Positions 33,791 to 46,525 of a DNA stretch of 64,000 nucleotides are shown here, piece after piece; positions within the stretch are counted from its first letter, which is position 1, and the number at the start of each line of letters is the position of its first letter. Location: positions 61,361,447-61,425,446 of the forward strand of contig CM057477.1 of the NCBI GenBank assembly GCA_030035585.1, given 5' to 3'. Position numbers and translations under genes: made by a program. Origin of the DNA: Dugong dugon (taxonomy: Eukaryota; Chordata; Mammalia; Sirenia; Dugongidae). The notes beneath the pieces were generated by a model. The model saw nothing but the letters and a program-made list of their open reading frames with translations, was not told where the DNA came from and did not search any database.

Positions 33791-36229
33791 TAGGTGGTTG
33801 GTAAATGGCCAGAGAGACCAAGGAGAGGATATGATTTTGATCTGACCACAGTGCCTAGAAGCTAACTAAACAGGAGTTAAAAATCTAATGGACAATTAAG
33901 TTAGCTAAAATCTAATCATAATAGATATTTTGCTTATTAGCATTTCATAAGATGAAGAAATTAATTCATACATATTGATAGATTTACACTTTTTATAAAG
34001 GTGTGTGTGTGTTGTATGTGACAGAGAGACAGAAAGAGATACAGAGACAGAGTGAGAGAGAAGTAAAAATGTGAACAAATCAAATGTCCGGATTATGTTC
34101 ACTACCTGTTTACTTTTCTTTGAGTCGAACTGTAGAAAGAGTATATCTAGTAAGATATGCCTTACAGACTAAACCCTTTTAGTATTCTCACTATATAGGA
34201 AGTCAGCTTCTGAGAGACAAGCACTTGGCTCCTCAGACCCATGTGCACCTTCTTGGCCAGGTGTGCAGCCAGCCAGGTATGGCGCAGGGACAGCCCTGTG
34301 CTCAGGAGACTTGGATTCTGGGTTCCAGTTCTGCGTCTGTCACTGACTCACTGCATGAACTTGGGTCGGTCACAGTTTGCTCAAGGAAAGCAAGGACTTG
34401 GATGAGCCTTTTCCTGGCTCTTTCCTGTACCAGCACTCTTTGATTCAACGGAACAGTATTATGGTCTAAACGAAATGTTACCATCCTTCTCAGTTTTACG
34501 TATTTACTTTTTTTAGAGCCACTGTAATAATAACAATAGCCCATCTAGTGTCAAAACGGGGACTATGGTCCAGGAGCGCAGAGCAAGGAATGGCTCCCGG
34601 GAGTCTCACAGCTTGGGGACTCAAGAGCTGTCAGCATAGATACTGCCCAGATGGGTTTTTGTTATACCCCTCTGACCCAACTTGGTGACATACAGCATTT
34701 TTTATAAGACTGTGCTTTACAACTTTTATGTGTGATGTACAACACTAGCACAATAGGATTTTATCAATGGTACACAGAATGATTTTGCCTATTATTTTTA
34801 CTGGCTGCTATCACCACAAACATAAAAGAACCCCCTGGGGAGGGTGACCAGCGGGCAGTTTCTTCCCGACAGAAGACAAGGAGAGTCTGGGTGTGTCACA
34901 GCAGTTGAGCAAAATTCTGCCATCTCATTGAGATTGTCCTAGATGTAACACCCATTTTCACTTCTTTCTTTACTCTGTTTACTTAACCTGAATCCAAATT
35001 CTATCACAAGGAAAATGTCTTCAGTTGGGTCACTCCGGGAACTTCCTGGGTTCCATACCACTCAGTCCCTCTTCTTACTCAATGCTGTATCACAAGAAAA
35101 GAAGCCGAGAGAGGGAACAAACAGAAATACTGGACGAAGCTGATATCATTGAGAGAAACAAGCATCATCCTCCACGTGGGTTTCACTGTCCTGTCGTGTG
35201 GTTTTTATTTTTCATTAAGTGCCAGGGCTGTTTAATTTTAGATTGCCCTATAAAAATCACCTCATTTTGGAACCTGCCTCCTTCCCAGAACACAGGTCAG
35301 CTTGATGAATATTTGTGGAGTGTCTACTACATGCCATACACTCTCTTAATGATGTCTGGGCTGAGAGAACATAATGAGCCCCAACTCAGAAACTCTCAAT
35401 CTTGCTGCCAGTCCTGCTCAGAGCCGCTGACCTAGATTACCAGGTGCACATTTTACTTGTTGTGAGCTGAGTTCTCAGTGGCAGAGGTCTTCCCCCATTT
35501 TTTATTCTTAAACCTGAGTCTGTTGATGGTTGAACCCATCCCACAAGCTCCTTATCTTTTAGAATGTTCAAATGCTAAATGGGCGGTCAGTCAACTCTAA
35601 TAACTCACCTGCTTATTGGCTGGCTTTGATCTCATGATTGCCTAAGCGTCCATGACCCCCATCACCAGTCTCTGCCCTCACCTTCCAGTCAATTACTTGG
35701 AATTCTAACGACTAGCCCCATGCGGAGTCTGCCCTACTCCAAGCCCCAACCTTGGCTAACCAGTTTAATCAACCTCTACTATGATCCACATTCCAAAATT
35801 AGCTTGGGTCTCTCCTGTGTCCCAGCTGATCTTAATCTCCTCATTCCACTGCCCCATATTCCTGCTCCACAGTCTCCCACACCCACACCCTAAGGGTAAC
35901 GTGCCCTTTGGTCAAGCTTAGGATGATGGTCTCTGCTCAGCCCCACTGCTCTAATCCCAATCGTAAGGTAGGTCTGGCAGCTCGTGACAATCTCGAGTAG
36001 AGCTATTAACTCGTAACCAGCAACTGAGGGAGGGTGAACAGAGAACTAGAAAATGAGATTTGCCTTAGAAGACCACTAGAACGCATAGGTGTCTGATAAA
36101 TACCAAAGAAAGAAAACATCTAGACTATTCAACATCTAGAGTAGTACCTGGTACGTGATGGGAGTTTAAACAATCTGTGGGATGGTAGAAATTTATCTTT
36201 TAAATAGTACATTGCAAATGGTCAGAGAC
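33791..36229. other. Unique sequence with a probable MIR and a TG/GAGA tract
   Basis: A TG/AGAGAC tract lies at about 34003-34060. A probable sense MIR lies at 34300-34395 ('gacttggattctgggttcca', 'actgcatgaacttgggtcgg'), and weak MIR/L2-like text at 35295-35375. The 136-codon frame at 35025-35435 lacks domains. Confidence 0.45.
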
Positions 36230-36345
36230 ATGAATGGATACTGTAAGCTCCTCCAGGTCAGAGAGTCTATATGGTTTATATCTATATCCCCAAGACCCAG
36301 CATAGTGCCTGGTCTATAGTAAGGTGGAGAAATATTTGTTTAATT
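36230..36345 (+). mobile_element. L2 3' end
   Basis: 'gtaagctcctccaggtcaga' and 'agacccagcatagtgcctgg' followed by 'aaatatttgtttaattgaa' match the L2 3' terminus. Confidence 0.75.
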
Positions 36346-38567
36346 GAAATGACTTTGCTGAGTGTGTCAAAAGGTATTTTTTGGAGAGTATCTAATTTCC
36401 CAGGAGTGTGGATGAGGTAGGGCATCCTAGGATGTCCAGACAAAATTATTGGATTTGTTGGACATCTAAATCTACATGCTACAGTGATCCTTGAGGCACT
36501 AGAGTGTGTGGGCCTATCCCATGGGTATGGACCACAATAGGAGAGAAGTGGGAATCCTGAAGGATCGTCTAGGACTGACCTACATCCCACCCACCCAAAC
36601 TCCCTTTATTCACCTTCTGCTGGGATCCTTTGGACCTTCAAGCTTGGCCCAGATGGAGGAAAGCCTTTTGGACAGCTAGCCACTCATAAGCAAAAACAGG
36701 AATCTGGGTTTGGCCAAGCATGTCAGATATCTGAAACATACAGGAGCATGATACAGCCAGCTATAGGCCCTCTAATGGAGCCCAGATTGCTACTGTAACA
36801 GCGGGCTGGCAATGGGCTAAGACTGAATGTTCATAGTGGATGGTGTAAGGCTAGTGATTTATAATATTTAATTTTTTTTTTTTTAGTTGAAGCTTTCAGA
36901 CTTGTCAAGAACACTATACTTAGGTCAGTCCAGGATGCATGATTTTCAAAGTACATTAAAATGTATTAATGCTCCTTTTACCTAAAATATAAATTGTCTG
37001 CCTTTAATATGCTCACAGTAATCAATGCTTTTAATTGAGCAGAAAAGCATATACAGATTTAGAAACGTTTAGTCCTAGCTGTGGTTCCTGACAGTCATCT
37101 TCAGACATAAATTTCCACAATGGATATTTCCATTAAGACAGTAATATTTATTGAAAGGTAAACCATAAATGCATAGCCACTTGAAACATTATTGAACAAA
37201 AGTAATTTATACTGCAGCTGCTGCACTGCATTTTAGCACTGCTTTGATTTTTATCAGCATTTGTCAATTGATCACCATGAACCTTGTAAAACACGTTCTC
37301 CTATTAGTGGGAACAGGCAATTCCTTGCAGACTTTAAAGGAATGGTCATTTAATAATTTGCTAATTGGGTTAAAGACAGATTTAAATTAAAAAAAAAAAA
37401 AAAAGGTAAACTCTCATTATCACTGTGCCTAAGTAGGGTTTTCTTTTTTTTTTTAAATAAAAGCTTAACCTTGCTAACTTACACATGGTCAATGGTCTCG
37501 CTTCTTTTTACTAAACAGCCGAAAACTGTTAAGACAGAAAGAAACTAATCTAGCTTTGAGTTTTTATTTTATGGGCCTTTTTTGTTTTCACCTTTGACAT
37601 TTCAGAGTTACTTGTCTCAAGGCTATGGTTATAAACAAATCAACTATATTTTCATAGAAAAAAAAGGAAAAGGAAACAGGAAATGGAGCTGTAACAAAAT
37701 GCAGAACAAAGCTCCATTTGTTGTTTGCTTCAACTCATCCTTCATTTGATTAGATGAGACCTCACGATCTACTTTTGACTGCTGGTTCATTTAAAGTTCA
37801 GTAAGTGAGAAAGCCACTGAGTCAAGCTCCCTCCCTAGGCAATGTATGCATACACATCAGCACACTCACCATGTCTCCTGGCAACCAAGGAAGCACTAAC
37901 AGAGCAGCAGCACCACCACCAAGTGTTCTGCAGTCATCCAAAGGACTCCACTAAGTTTGAAATGGATAACATACCTCTGAGAGCAATTTCTACCCTGGGG
38001 TCTGCAGGGCTGAATCGAGAAATCCGCACCATCTTAGAAGTGTGAGTTAAACTTCAGATGCAATAGCATGCCTTAAGGCATTTATAACCATTAAGAATTT
38101 TGCACGAGTTGACAGAGGCACTTGTTGAGTGGCGATGGGTCTTGCCAGATACAGCCTAGGCAGACTGTGTGGCTGCTGAGCTCCTTTTGTAAGAGTTATG
38201 AGGCCCAGGTTGCTTTCTGCCTGCTCCAACTGGCTTAGCAATCCATTCCATTCCGTTCTGTTCTCAGTTCTAAGTAAGTCATTATTTCGGGCACATTTCC
38301 CTAAGCAGATGCAAACACTCTTTTCCTTTGTGAGACTCCCTTGGGCAAATTAGGCTTCTTGGAAAAGGGTCAAGGAGCAATCAAACAACATACCCATTGA
38401 GAAACAAGCATGTGGTTTCAGGGGATGTTGTCGTTCATGCAGGCAACAAGTCAAATTTTAGACCATGCTTGGGCAGTAATGTTGAATTTCAGAGGGCCAG
38501 TTATAGGCAGCAAAATCCTGGTATCTGCAGCCAAATTTTCTTTTTAGCATCATAAGAAATAGGTGTT
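36346..38567. other. Unique AT-rich sequence, no gene
   Basis: About 2.2 kb without a recognised mobile element apart from A/T runs. The 36870-37420 part is strikingly repeat-free and rich in TAAT cores. It could be conserved non-coding DNA, but that is composition-based only. Confidence 0.5.
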
Positions 38568-38569
38568 TA

Positions 38570-38697
38570 TTTATTTTATTGTACTTCAGGTGAAGGCTTA
38601 CTGAACAAACACTTTCTCATGAAACAGAAGTACACATGTTGTTTTATGACCTTGGTTAACAACCCCACAACGTATCAACGCTGTAACTTCTCAACCT
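38570..38697 (-). mobile_element. Extra L1 3'-terminal fragment
   Basis: 'ttattgtacttcaggtgaag' to 'acgctgtaacttctcaacc' duplicates the 3' terminus that occurs again at 38820. It is therefore a separate copy or a duplicated end. Confidence 0.75.
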
Positions 38698-38818
38698 TTT
38701 TTTTTTTTTTTTTTTTTTGGTGAAAATACACATAGCCAAAGATACACCATTTCAAAAATTTCTACATGCACAGTTCAGTGACATTGACTACGCTCTTCAA
38801 ATTGTGCTGTTATTCTCA
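38698..38818 (-). mobile_element. Old-type L1 3' end with poly-T tail
   Basis: A T-run of about 22 is followed by 'ggtgaaaatacacatagcca' and 'ctacatgcacagttcagtga', resembling the ancient L1 3' end also seen at 27.26 kb. It sits between two copies of the lineage-specific L1 3' terminus. Confidence 0.7.
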
Positions 38819-39747
38819 CTTAAGATGAAGGCTTACAGAACAAAATAGTTTCTCACTTAACAGTTACTACAAATGTTGCCCTATGACAATGGTTAACAAT
38901 CTCACAACACATCAACAATATCCTTACTCAACCTTGGGTTCCCTATCACCAGCTTCCTTCTCCCCTTCTGCCTTCTGGGGCTTGTCATCTGGACTCCTGT
39001 ACCTCGTTAGTCTCATTTGGTTTTACAGGGCTGTCCACTCCCAGGCTGAACAGTGAACCTCGGAGGTAACTTCACCACTGAGCTAAAAGGGTGTCTGGGG
39101 GCCATACTCTCGGGGTTTCTCCAGTCTCCTTTAGCCAGTAAATCTGGTCTTTTTTTTTTTTGTGAGTTAAAATTATGCTCTACATCCTTCTCCAGCTCTA
39201 TCCAGAACCCTGTGTTATGATCCTGGTCAGAGCAGTCAGTGGTGGTAGCTGGGCACCATCTAGCTGTATTGGACTGAGTCCGGTAGAGGCCTTGGTAGCT
39301 GTGGGCAATTAGTCCTTCAGACTAATCTTTTCCTTGTATCCTGTTCTCTTCATTCTCCCTTGCTCCCGAAGGGATGAGACCAGTGGAGTATCTTAGATGG
39401 CCGCTCACAGGCTTTTAAGACACCAGACACTACTCACCAAAGTAGAATGTAGAGCATTGTCTTTATAAGCTGTGTCATGCCAATTGAGCTAGATGTTCCC
39501 CAAGACCATGGTCCCCAGAGCCCTCTGCCCAGCAATTCAGTCCCTCAGGGAGTTTGGATGTGTCTATGGGGCTTCCATGACCTTTCCTTGTACAGGTTGT
39601 GCTAGTTTCCCCTGTATTGTGTACTGTCTCACCCTTCACCCAAGATACCACTTATCTATTGCCTATTTAGTATTCCCCCCCCACCCCTCCCATCCCTGGT
39701 AACCAACAAAGATTGTTACATTTGTGTGTGAACTTTTTCATGGGTTT

Positions 39748-42700
39748 TTACAATAGAGGTCTCATACAATATTTGTCCTTTTCTGATTGACTTATTTCAC
39801 TCAGCATAATGTCCTCCAGTTTCATCCATGTTATGAGATGGTTCACAGATTGATTGTTGTTCTTTCTCGTTGCATAGTACTCCATTGTGTGTATGTACCA
39901 TAGTTTGTTTATCCATTCATCTGTTGATGGGCATCTAGGTTGTTTCCATCGTTTTGCTATTGTGAACAATGCTGCCTTGAACATAGGTGTGCATATGTCT
40001 ATTCCAGTGACGACTCTTATTTCTGTAGGATATATTCCCAGGAGTGGGATTGCTGAATCAAATGGTATGTCTATTTCTAGCTTTCTGAGGAAGCGCCGTA
40101 TCATTTTCCACTATGGTGGTAGCATTTTGCATTCCCACCAGCAGTGCGTAAGGGTTCCGATCTCCCCACAGCCCCTCCAACATTTGTTATTTCCAGTGTT
40201 TTTGATTCGTGCCAGTAATGCCGTGGTGAGATGGTATCTCATTGTGGTTTTAATTTGCATTTCCCTAATGGCTAGTGATCGCGAGAATTTCCTCATGTGT
40301 CTGTTGGCCATCTGGATGTCTTCTTTGGTGAAGTGTCTGCTCATTTCCTTTGCCCGTTTTTTAATAGGATTATTTGTCTTTTTGTTGTAGAGGTGTTGGA
40401 TTTTCTTGTAGATTATGGAGATTAGACCTTTGTCTGACTTGTACTGTCCAAAATTTTTTTCCCAGCCTGTAGGTTCTCTTTTTACTCTTTTGGTAAAGTC
40501 TTTTGAAGAGCATAGGTATTTGATTTTTAGAGGATCCCAGTTATCGAGCTTATCTATTGGGTTTTGTGCGTTGATGGTTATGGTTTGTATCCTGTTAATG
40601 CCATGTATTAAGGCCTGAAGTGTTGGTCCTATTTTTTCTTCTATGAACTTTATAGTTTTAGGCTTCATATTCAGGTCTTTGATCCATTCTGAAGTAGTTT
40701 TTGTATATGGCGTGAGGTATGGGTCCTGTTTCATTTTTTTGCAGATGGATATCCAGTTTTGCCAGCACCATTTGTTAAAAAGACTGTCTTTTCCCCATTT
40801 GATGGACTTTGGGCCCTTGTCGAAGATCAGGTGACTGTAGGTGGATGGATTCACATCTGGGTTCTCAATTCTGTTCCATTGGTCAATGTATCTGTCATTG
40901 TACCAGTACCAGGCTGTTTTGACTACTGTAGCTGTATAGTAGGTTCTGACGTCAGGTAGTGTGAGTCCTCCAACTTAATTCTTCTTCACTAGTGCTTTAT
41001 TTATTCAGGGCTTCTTCCCTTTCCATATAAAGTTAATGATTAGTTTTTCCATCTCTTTGAAGAATGTTGTTGGTATTTGGATCGGGATTGCATTGTATTT
41101 GTAAATTGCTTTGGGTAGAATTGTCATTTTCACAATGTTGAGTCTGCCTATCCATGAGCATGGTATGTTTTTCTATTTATGTAGATCCCTTTGGGTTTCG
41201 TGCAGTAGTGTTTTGCAGTTTTCTTTGTATAGGTCTTTTACATCCCTGGTCAGATTTATTCCTAAGTATTTTATCTTTTTAGGGGCTATTATAAATGGTA
41301 TTGTTTTCCTGATTACCTTTTCATCGTTCTCCTTATTGGCGTACAGGAATCCAACTGATTTTTGAATGTTTATCTTGTATCCTGCTACTCTGATGAATCT
41401 ATTAGATCCAGTAGATTTCTCATGGAGTCTTTAGGGTTTTCTGTGTATAGTATCATATCATCTGCAAACAGGGACAGTTTAACTTCTTCATTACCAATTT
41501 GGATGCCTTTTATTTCTTTTTCTTGCCTTATTGCTCTAGCTAGAACTTCCAGCACAATGTTAAATAGGAGTGGTGATAAAGGGCATCCTTATCTTTTTCC
41601 TGTTTTCAAGGGGAATGTTTTCAGCCTCTCTCCATTAAGAATGATGCTGGCCGTTGCTTTTGCATAGATGCCCTTTATTATGTGGAGAAATTTCCCTTCT
41701 ATACCTATTTTATTGAAAGGTTTTATCAGGAATGGGTGTTGGACTTTGTCAAATGTCTTTTCTGCATCAATTGAGATGATCATGTGATTCTTTTCTTTCC
41801 TTTTTTTTATGTGGTGGATTATGTTGATTGATTTTCTAATGTTGAACCATCCTTGCATACCCGGTATGAATCCTACTTTGTCGTGGTGTATTATGTTTTT
41901 GATATGATGCTGAATTCTATTGGCTAGAATTTTGTTGAGAATTTTTGCATCTATATTCATGAGAGATATTGGTCTGTAATTTTCTTTTTTTGTGACATCT
42001 TTGCCTGGTTTTGGTATCAGCGTTATGCTGGCTTCATAGAATGAATTTGGAAGTGTTGCTTCCTCTTCTATGCTCTGAAATAGCTTGAGTAGTACTGGTA
42101 CAAGCTCTTCTGTAAAAGTTTTGTAGAATTCTCCAATGAAGCCATCTGGGCCAGGGCTTTTTTTGGTTGGGAATCTTTTTATTACCTTTTCAATCTCTTC
42201 TCTTGTTATGGGTCTGTACAGATTTTCAACACCACTTTGTTGTAGTTTGGGTAGGCCGTGTGTTTCTAGAAATTCATCCATTTCCTCTAGGTTTTCAAAT
42301 TTGTTGGAGTATAGTTTTTCATAATATTCTGTTATAATCCTTTTTATTTCAGTTGGGTCTGTTGTAATGTCCCCCATTTCATTTCTTATTTGGGTTATTT
42401 GTGTCCTCTCCTGTTTTTCTTTTGTCAGTCTGGCCAGTGGTTTGTCGGTTTTGTTGATTCTTTCAAAGAACTGACTTTTGGTTTTGTTGATTCTTTCTAC
42501 TGTTTTTCTGTTCTCGATTTCATTTATTTCTGCTCTGATCTTTACTATTTCCTTTCTTCCTGTGGTTGCGGGCTTTTTTTGGTGTTCTCTTTCTATTTTT
42601 TTGAGTTCTGTAGTTACTGTTTTGATTTTGTCCCTTTCTTCTTTTTTGATGTGTGAATCTATTGCCATAAATTGTCCTCTGAGGACTGCCTTTGCTGTGT

Positions 42701-43566
42701 CCCAAAGGTTTTGGTATGATGTGTTTTCATTCTCATTTGATTCTAGGAATTTTTTGATTCCATCTCTGATTTCTTCTATTACCCAGTGATGTGTAAGCAG
42801 GGTATTATTCAGTTTCCATGTAGTTGATTTTTTTTCCTTGCTCTTTCTAGTGTTAATTTCTACCTTGATGGCATTGTGGTCAGAGAAGATACTTTGAATT
42901 ATCTCAACGTTTTGGATCTTGTTGAGGATTGCTCTGTGGCCTAAGATGTGGTCTGTTCTGTAAAACGTTCCATGTGCATTGGAAAAGAATGTATACTTTG
43001 CAGCGGTTGGATGGAGTGTTCTATATATGTTTATGAGGGCAAGTTGGCTGATTGTGCCCTTTAGGTCTTCTGTATCTTTGCTGAATTTCTTCTTAGTTGT
43101 TCTGTCCTTTACTGAGAGTGGTGTAGTGAAGTCTCCTACTATTATTGTGGAACTGTCAATTTCTCTTTTCAGTGTTGTTAGAGTTTGTTTTATGTATTTT
43201 GGAGCCCTGTCATTGGGTGCGTGGATGTTTATTATGGTTATGTCTTCATGATGGATCGTCCCTTAATCATTATATAGTGTCCTTCTTTGTCTTTTATGGT
43301 AGATTTCGTTTTAAAATCTATTTTATCTGAGATTAGAATTGCCACTCCTGCTCTTTTTTGATAGTTGTTAGCTTGATATTTTTTTTTTTCCAACCTTTGA
43401 CTTTTAATAAATTCACATCTTTGTTTCTAAGGTGTGTCTCCTGTAGACAGCATATTGATGGATCCTGTTTTCTTATCCATTCTGTCACTCTCCATCTCTT
43501 TACGGGTGCATTGAGTCCATTTACATTCAGTGTAATTATTGATAGATGTGGGTTTGTTGCTGTCAT
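39748..43566 (-). pseudogene. L1 ORF2 remnant (endonuclease and reverse transcriptase)
   Basis: The ATG at 43566 begins 'MTATNPHLSIITLNVNGLNA', the AP-endonuclease start with the catalytic-loop asparagines. 'CCLQETHL' carries the metal-binding glutamate. From ATG to final stop is 3,819 bp (about 1,273 codons), the usual ORF2 length, so no large deletion. The RT includes '[15 protein letters not shown]', 'LIPKPGKD' and FADDM (41457-41468). The C-terminal cysteine cluster '[18 protein letters not shown]' lies at about 40130-40185. Breaks: frameshift(s) after about 43333, an in-frame TAA (41589-41591) where a glutamine is expected before 'GCPLSP', a frameshift near 41400, and an in-frame TAG (40111-40113). 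Confidence 0.93.
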
Positions 43567-44036
43567 TTTGTAGTGCTTTTTTTTTGTGGTGCTAACGTTT
43601 TCTTTGTTCTTCTTACTCTCTTGTGCTGAGTTACTTTTGTTTGTGGATTTTTTTTTGCATTGCGTTTGTTTTTGTAGGTTTTGTTTTTGCTGAGACTTTA
43701 TGTTTTTCCTCTTTTTTTTTTTTTTATGAGTACATTTGTTAACTTTCTTTGTGGTTACCATAAATTTTACCCTTATATTTCTAAGTTTGAAGCAGTCTAC
43801 CATTACTTGGTATCGCCTTGCCTTCCTGTCCATTAGAAGGTTCTATAACTATGCTGTCTATTCCCTCTTTTATTGTTTTGATGTTTTTGTCATTTACTGA
43901 TTAACTGCTCTGATTCCCTGTTGTATTTCTTTTGGTTTTGGATAGTCCTCGAGAGTTCATTTCCTAGACTGGTATCTGGCTGGTATGATCCTGAGTCCTA
44001 GGTTCTGTCTGTGAGCTGAAGCTGTTTGTCCTCAGA

Positions 44037-44955
44037 TCAAAGAACTCGCTTTAATAATTCTTGTAAGTTTGGTTTGACTTTTGCATATTCCCCTAATTTC
44101 TGTTTATCTGGAAATGACCTAATTTCACCATCAAATTTGAACGAGAGTTTTGCAGGATATATTATTCTTGGCTGGCAATTTTTTTCTTTCAAGATTTTAT
44201 GTATGTCATCCCATTGCCTTCTTGCCTGCATGGTTTCTGCTGAATAATCTGAGCTTAGTCTTATTGTTTCTCCTCTGTATGTGACTTCTTGTTTTTCACG
44301 AGCTGCTCTCAGGACTCTTTGTATTTGGTTTTGGCAAGTGTGAATATGATATGCCTTGGTGATTTTCTTTTGGGGTCGCTTCCATATAGGGTTCGTTGAG
44401 CTTCTTGGATGGCCAACTTTTCATCTTTGATGATATTGGGGAAGTTTTCTGTCAGCAGTTCCTCAATGATCCTCTCTGTGTTTTCTGTTTTCTCCCCCAT
44501 TCTGGAATTCCAATCCAAAAAGATTTTTGCTTTTAATTGTGTCCCACATAACTCTCAGGGTCTCTGAATTTTTCTTTGTTTTTTTTTTCTGAGTTTTCCT
44601 GAAACAGAGTTGTATCCAAGTGTTTGTCTTCAATTCCACTGATCCTGTCTTCCACCGTTTCAAATCTGCTTCTCAGCCCTTCTATGACATCGTCCATTTC
44701 TGAAATCTTGTTGTTTATCTTTTGGATTTCTAATTGTTGTCTTTGTATAATTTCTAGTTGTGAATTTATTTTGGCATTTTGTTCCTGCATTATTTTCCTG
44801 GATTCTTCAAATTTTTTGTCCATATTTTCCATGAATTTGTCTATTTTTTCCTCATGTTTGTCACCTTCTTGCCTCATTTCTTGGAGAATTCTGAGTAGTA
44901 GAGATTCGAATTCCTTATCAGTTAGTTCTAGTGCATTTTCTTCCAGAGGCGTTTT
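44037..44955 (-). pseudogene. L1 ORF1 remnant (RNA-binding chaperone)
   Basis: ORF1p is the trimeric RNA-binding protein of L1 ribonucleoprotein. Order seen: an N-terminal stretch with 'TDKEFESLLLRILQEM', a long heptad-rich coiled coil (about 44870-44620), an RRM-type part around 'FPNIIKDEKLAIQEAQRT' (44309-44518), and the C-terminal domain with 'CQPRIIYPAKLSFKFDGEI' (44037-44231). The parts lie in different frames: shifts occur between about 44533 and 44518 and again near 44310-44325. The start codon and extreme N-terminus are missing at the 5' truncation. Confidence 0.9.
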
Positions 44956-45094
44956 TTTTTTATGGAAAAAAAATTAATGGTCATAAAACAATTATGCAAG
45001 TTTTCTTTTCCTAATAATTCTAATCAAAAGTTGCTATCAAGTTTGGATTTTTTAATATGGCTGTAGTAAAAGAACTTTTTTTTTCTTTTTTTTT
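44956..45094. other. Flank between L1 and AfroSINE
   Basis: AT-rich, nothing recognised. Confidence 0.5.
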
Positions 45095-45310
45095 AAGGAG
45101 TCCCAGTGGCACAGTGGTTAAGTGCTCGGCTGATAATCAAAAGGTCGATGGTCTGAACTCACCAACTACTCTATGGTCGAAGGTAGAAAGATGTGGCTGT
45201 CAGCTTCCATAAAGATTACAGCCTTGGAAATCCTATGGGACAAGTTCTACTCTGTCCTCTAGGGCTGCTATGAATTGAAATCGACTCGATGGCAATGGGT
45301 TTGATTTTTA
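45095..45310 (+). mobile_element. AfroSINE, GT-tailed type
   Basis: 'aaggagtcccagtggcacag', 'gaaatcgactcgatggcaat', and tail 'gggtttgattttt'. A small local duplication ('ggtcgaaggt') sits near its middle. Confidence 0.95.
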
Positions 45311-46135
45311 AAAGAAATTTTTAGGGAAAAAGTCACTATATAAATAATATATGTGGTTCACACTACCTTATTTAACAGCATGGACTATGTCTGAAATAGA
45401 TATTTCTTATTGTTTTTTTTTTTTTTTCTTTCAGTCATAGGAAGAAAAGTCCTTTCTATGTTCTTTAAATATTTGGTTTTATTGACCTCAGGTTCACTTA
45501 GCTCACTTCCATAGATCAAGATACTTTTTGAAACAGAAGAGACAAGAGGTAACTGCAGATGCGGGAAGGGAAGCCACTTGGTGACATAATGGCTGCTCCC
45601 TGGCAGGAATTATTTCCACCTAAAACATATAGACCATATTAAGAAGCCACGGGGAGGAATGAATGGATGTGGATAGCAGGTTTTCATTTGTTTCCTTGAC
45701 ATCTCAGAATACTGTAAATATGTTTGTGTGTTTCAATTCAAATGGCTCCATTATCCAGGAGGACTTAATCATTTGTAATAGCAGTTTCTGAAGTGTTCAA
45801 AGCTTGTGCTTAAGGAGCACCACCGGCATTCAACAGAGTCATACTACATTAAGCAGATTTACAACCTTGTGTGTGGTTATCCTTGATCATCTTTATTTAA
45901 AAGTAAGTCGAGGCTGATGAGGTGGCTTAGCTTCCGCTATGTTTCAGCCTGTTAGTCCTGCTCCACTGGAAGACATGCCTCTGCTGGACACCCTCACACT
46001 TCTCCAAATAAGCCTAAAATTGGCAAGGTGGGGCGGTGGGGGTGGGGGGTGGCAGGCCCAGTTCAACTAAGAAGAAAGAAAAGTTAAAGATGGCAGCCAG
46101 TCTGAAACACAGCTGTAAGATGCATGAAACAGAGC
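45311..46135. other. Unique sequence, no gene
   Basis: A G-rich run 'ggtggggcggtgggggtggg' lies at about 46027-46051. Nothing else recognised. Confidence 0.5.
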
Positions 46136-46262
46136 TTCCCCAGCTTTAGCGTACATAAGAATCACCTGGGTATTTGTTAAAACACAGATGCTGGTTCATC
46201 ACATCTAAAGTGGGGCCTGAGGTTTGCATTTCCAATAAACTCCCTGGTGATGCTGGAATTGC
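46136..46262 (+). mobile_element. MER5A-like fragment
   Basis: 'cccagctttagcgtacataa', 'gaatcacctgggtatttgtt' and 'gtggggcctgaggtttgcat' follow MER5A order. Confidence 0.75.
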
Positions 46263-46349
46263 CCTTTGCATAGTTAAAAATATCACTGAGTGTCCTCTGT
46301 CTGGGTCACCTTCTGCAGGGAGAAGGGAAGGACCCAGTAACTACTAAGC

Positions 46350-46525
46350 CCTGCCTTGAACCAGACACTGCTAGGCACACAGCACACATACATCAACTGG
46401 TTTTGTTTGAACATCTCCCATGCTCATAGGGATAATTACCTCAATTTTGTAGGCAAGGGAATTGAGAGTCAGAGAGGTAAAGTCACCTACCCCAGGTCAC
46501 TTTGCTAAAAATTAAAGGTGTAAAT
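46350..46525 (-). mobile_element. MIR
   Basis: 'cctcaattttgtaggcaagg', 'attgagagtcagagaggtaa' and 'ccccaggtcactttgct' match the antisense of the MIR core. Confidence 0.8.

Larger units (their letters stand above)
38819..44955 (-). mobile_element. Near-complete L1 retrotransposon, 5'-truncated in ORF1
   Basis: On the minus strand this reads in order: ORF1 (coiled coil, RRM, C-terminal domain), an inter-ORF spacer of about 470 bp, ORF2 (endonuclease, reverse transcriptase, cysteine-rich C-terminus), then about 0.9 kb of 3' UTR. Total about 6.1 kb. The 5' end stops just upstream of 'LTDKEFESLLLRILQ' in ORF1, so the 5' UTR and ORF1 start are missing. Both ORFs carry stops and frameshifts, so the element is dead. 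Plus-strand ORFs over this interval are shadows. The exact 3' end is uncertain because other L1 ends abut it at 38.57-38.82 kb. Confidence 0.93.

Noticed and set aside
35025..35435. 136-codon plus-strand open frame
   Set aside because: No family resemblance. The 3' part overlaps MIR/L2-like text.
39887..43573. Many plus-strand frames of 60-167 codons over the L1
   Set aside because: They are antisense shadows of L1 ORF2. The minus strand has the recognisable protein motifs.
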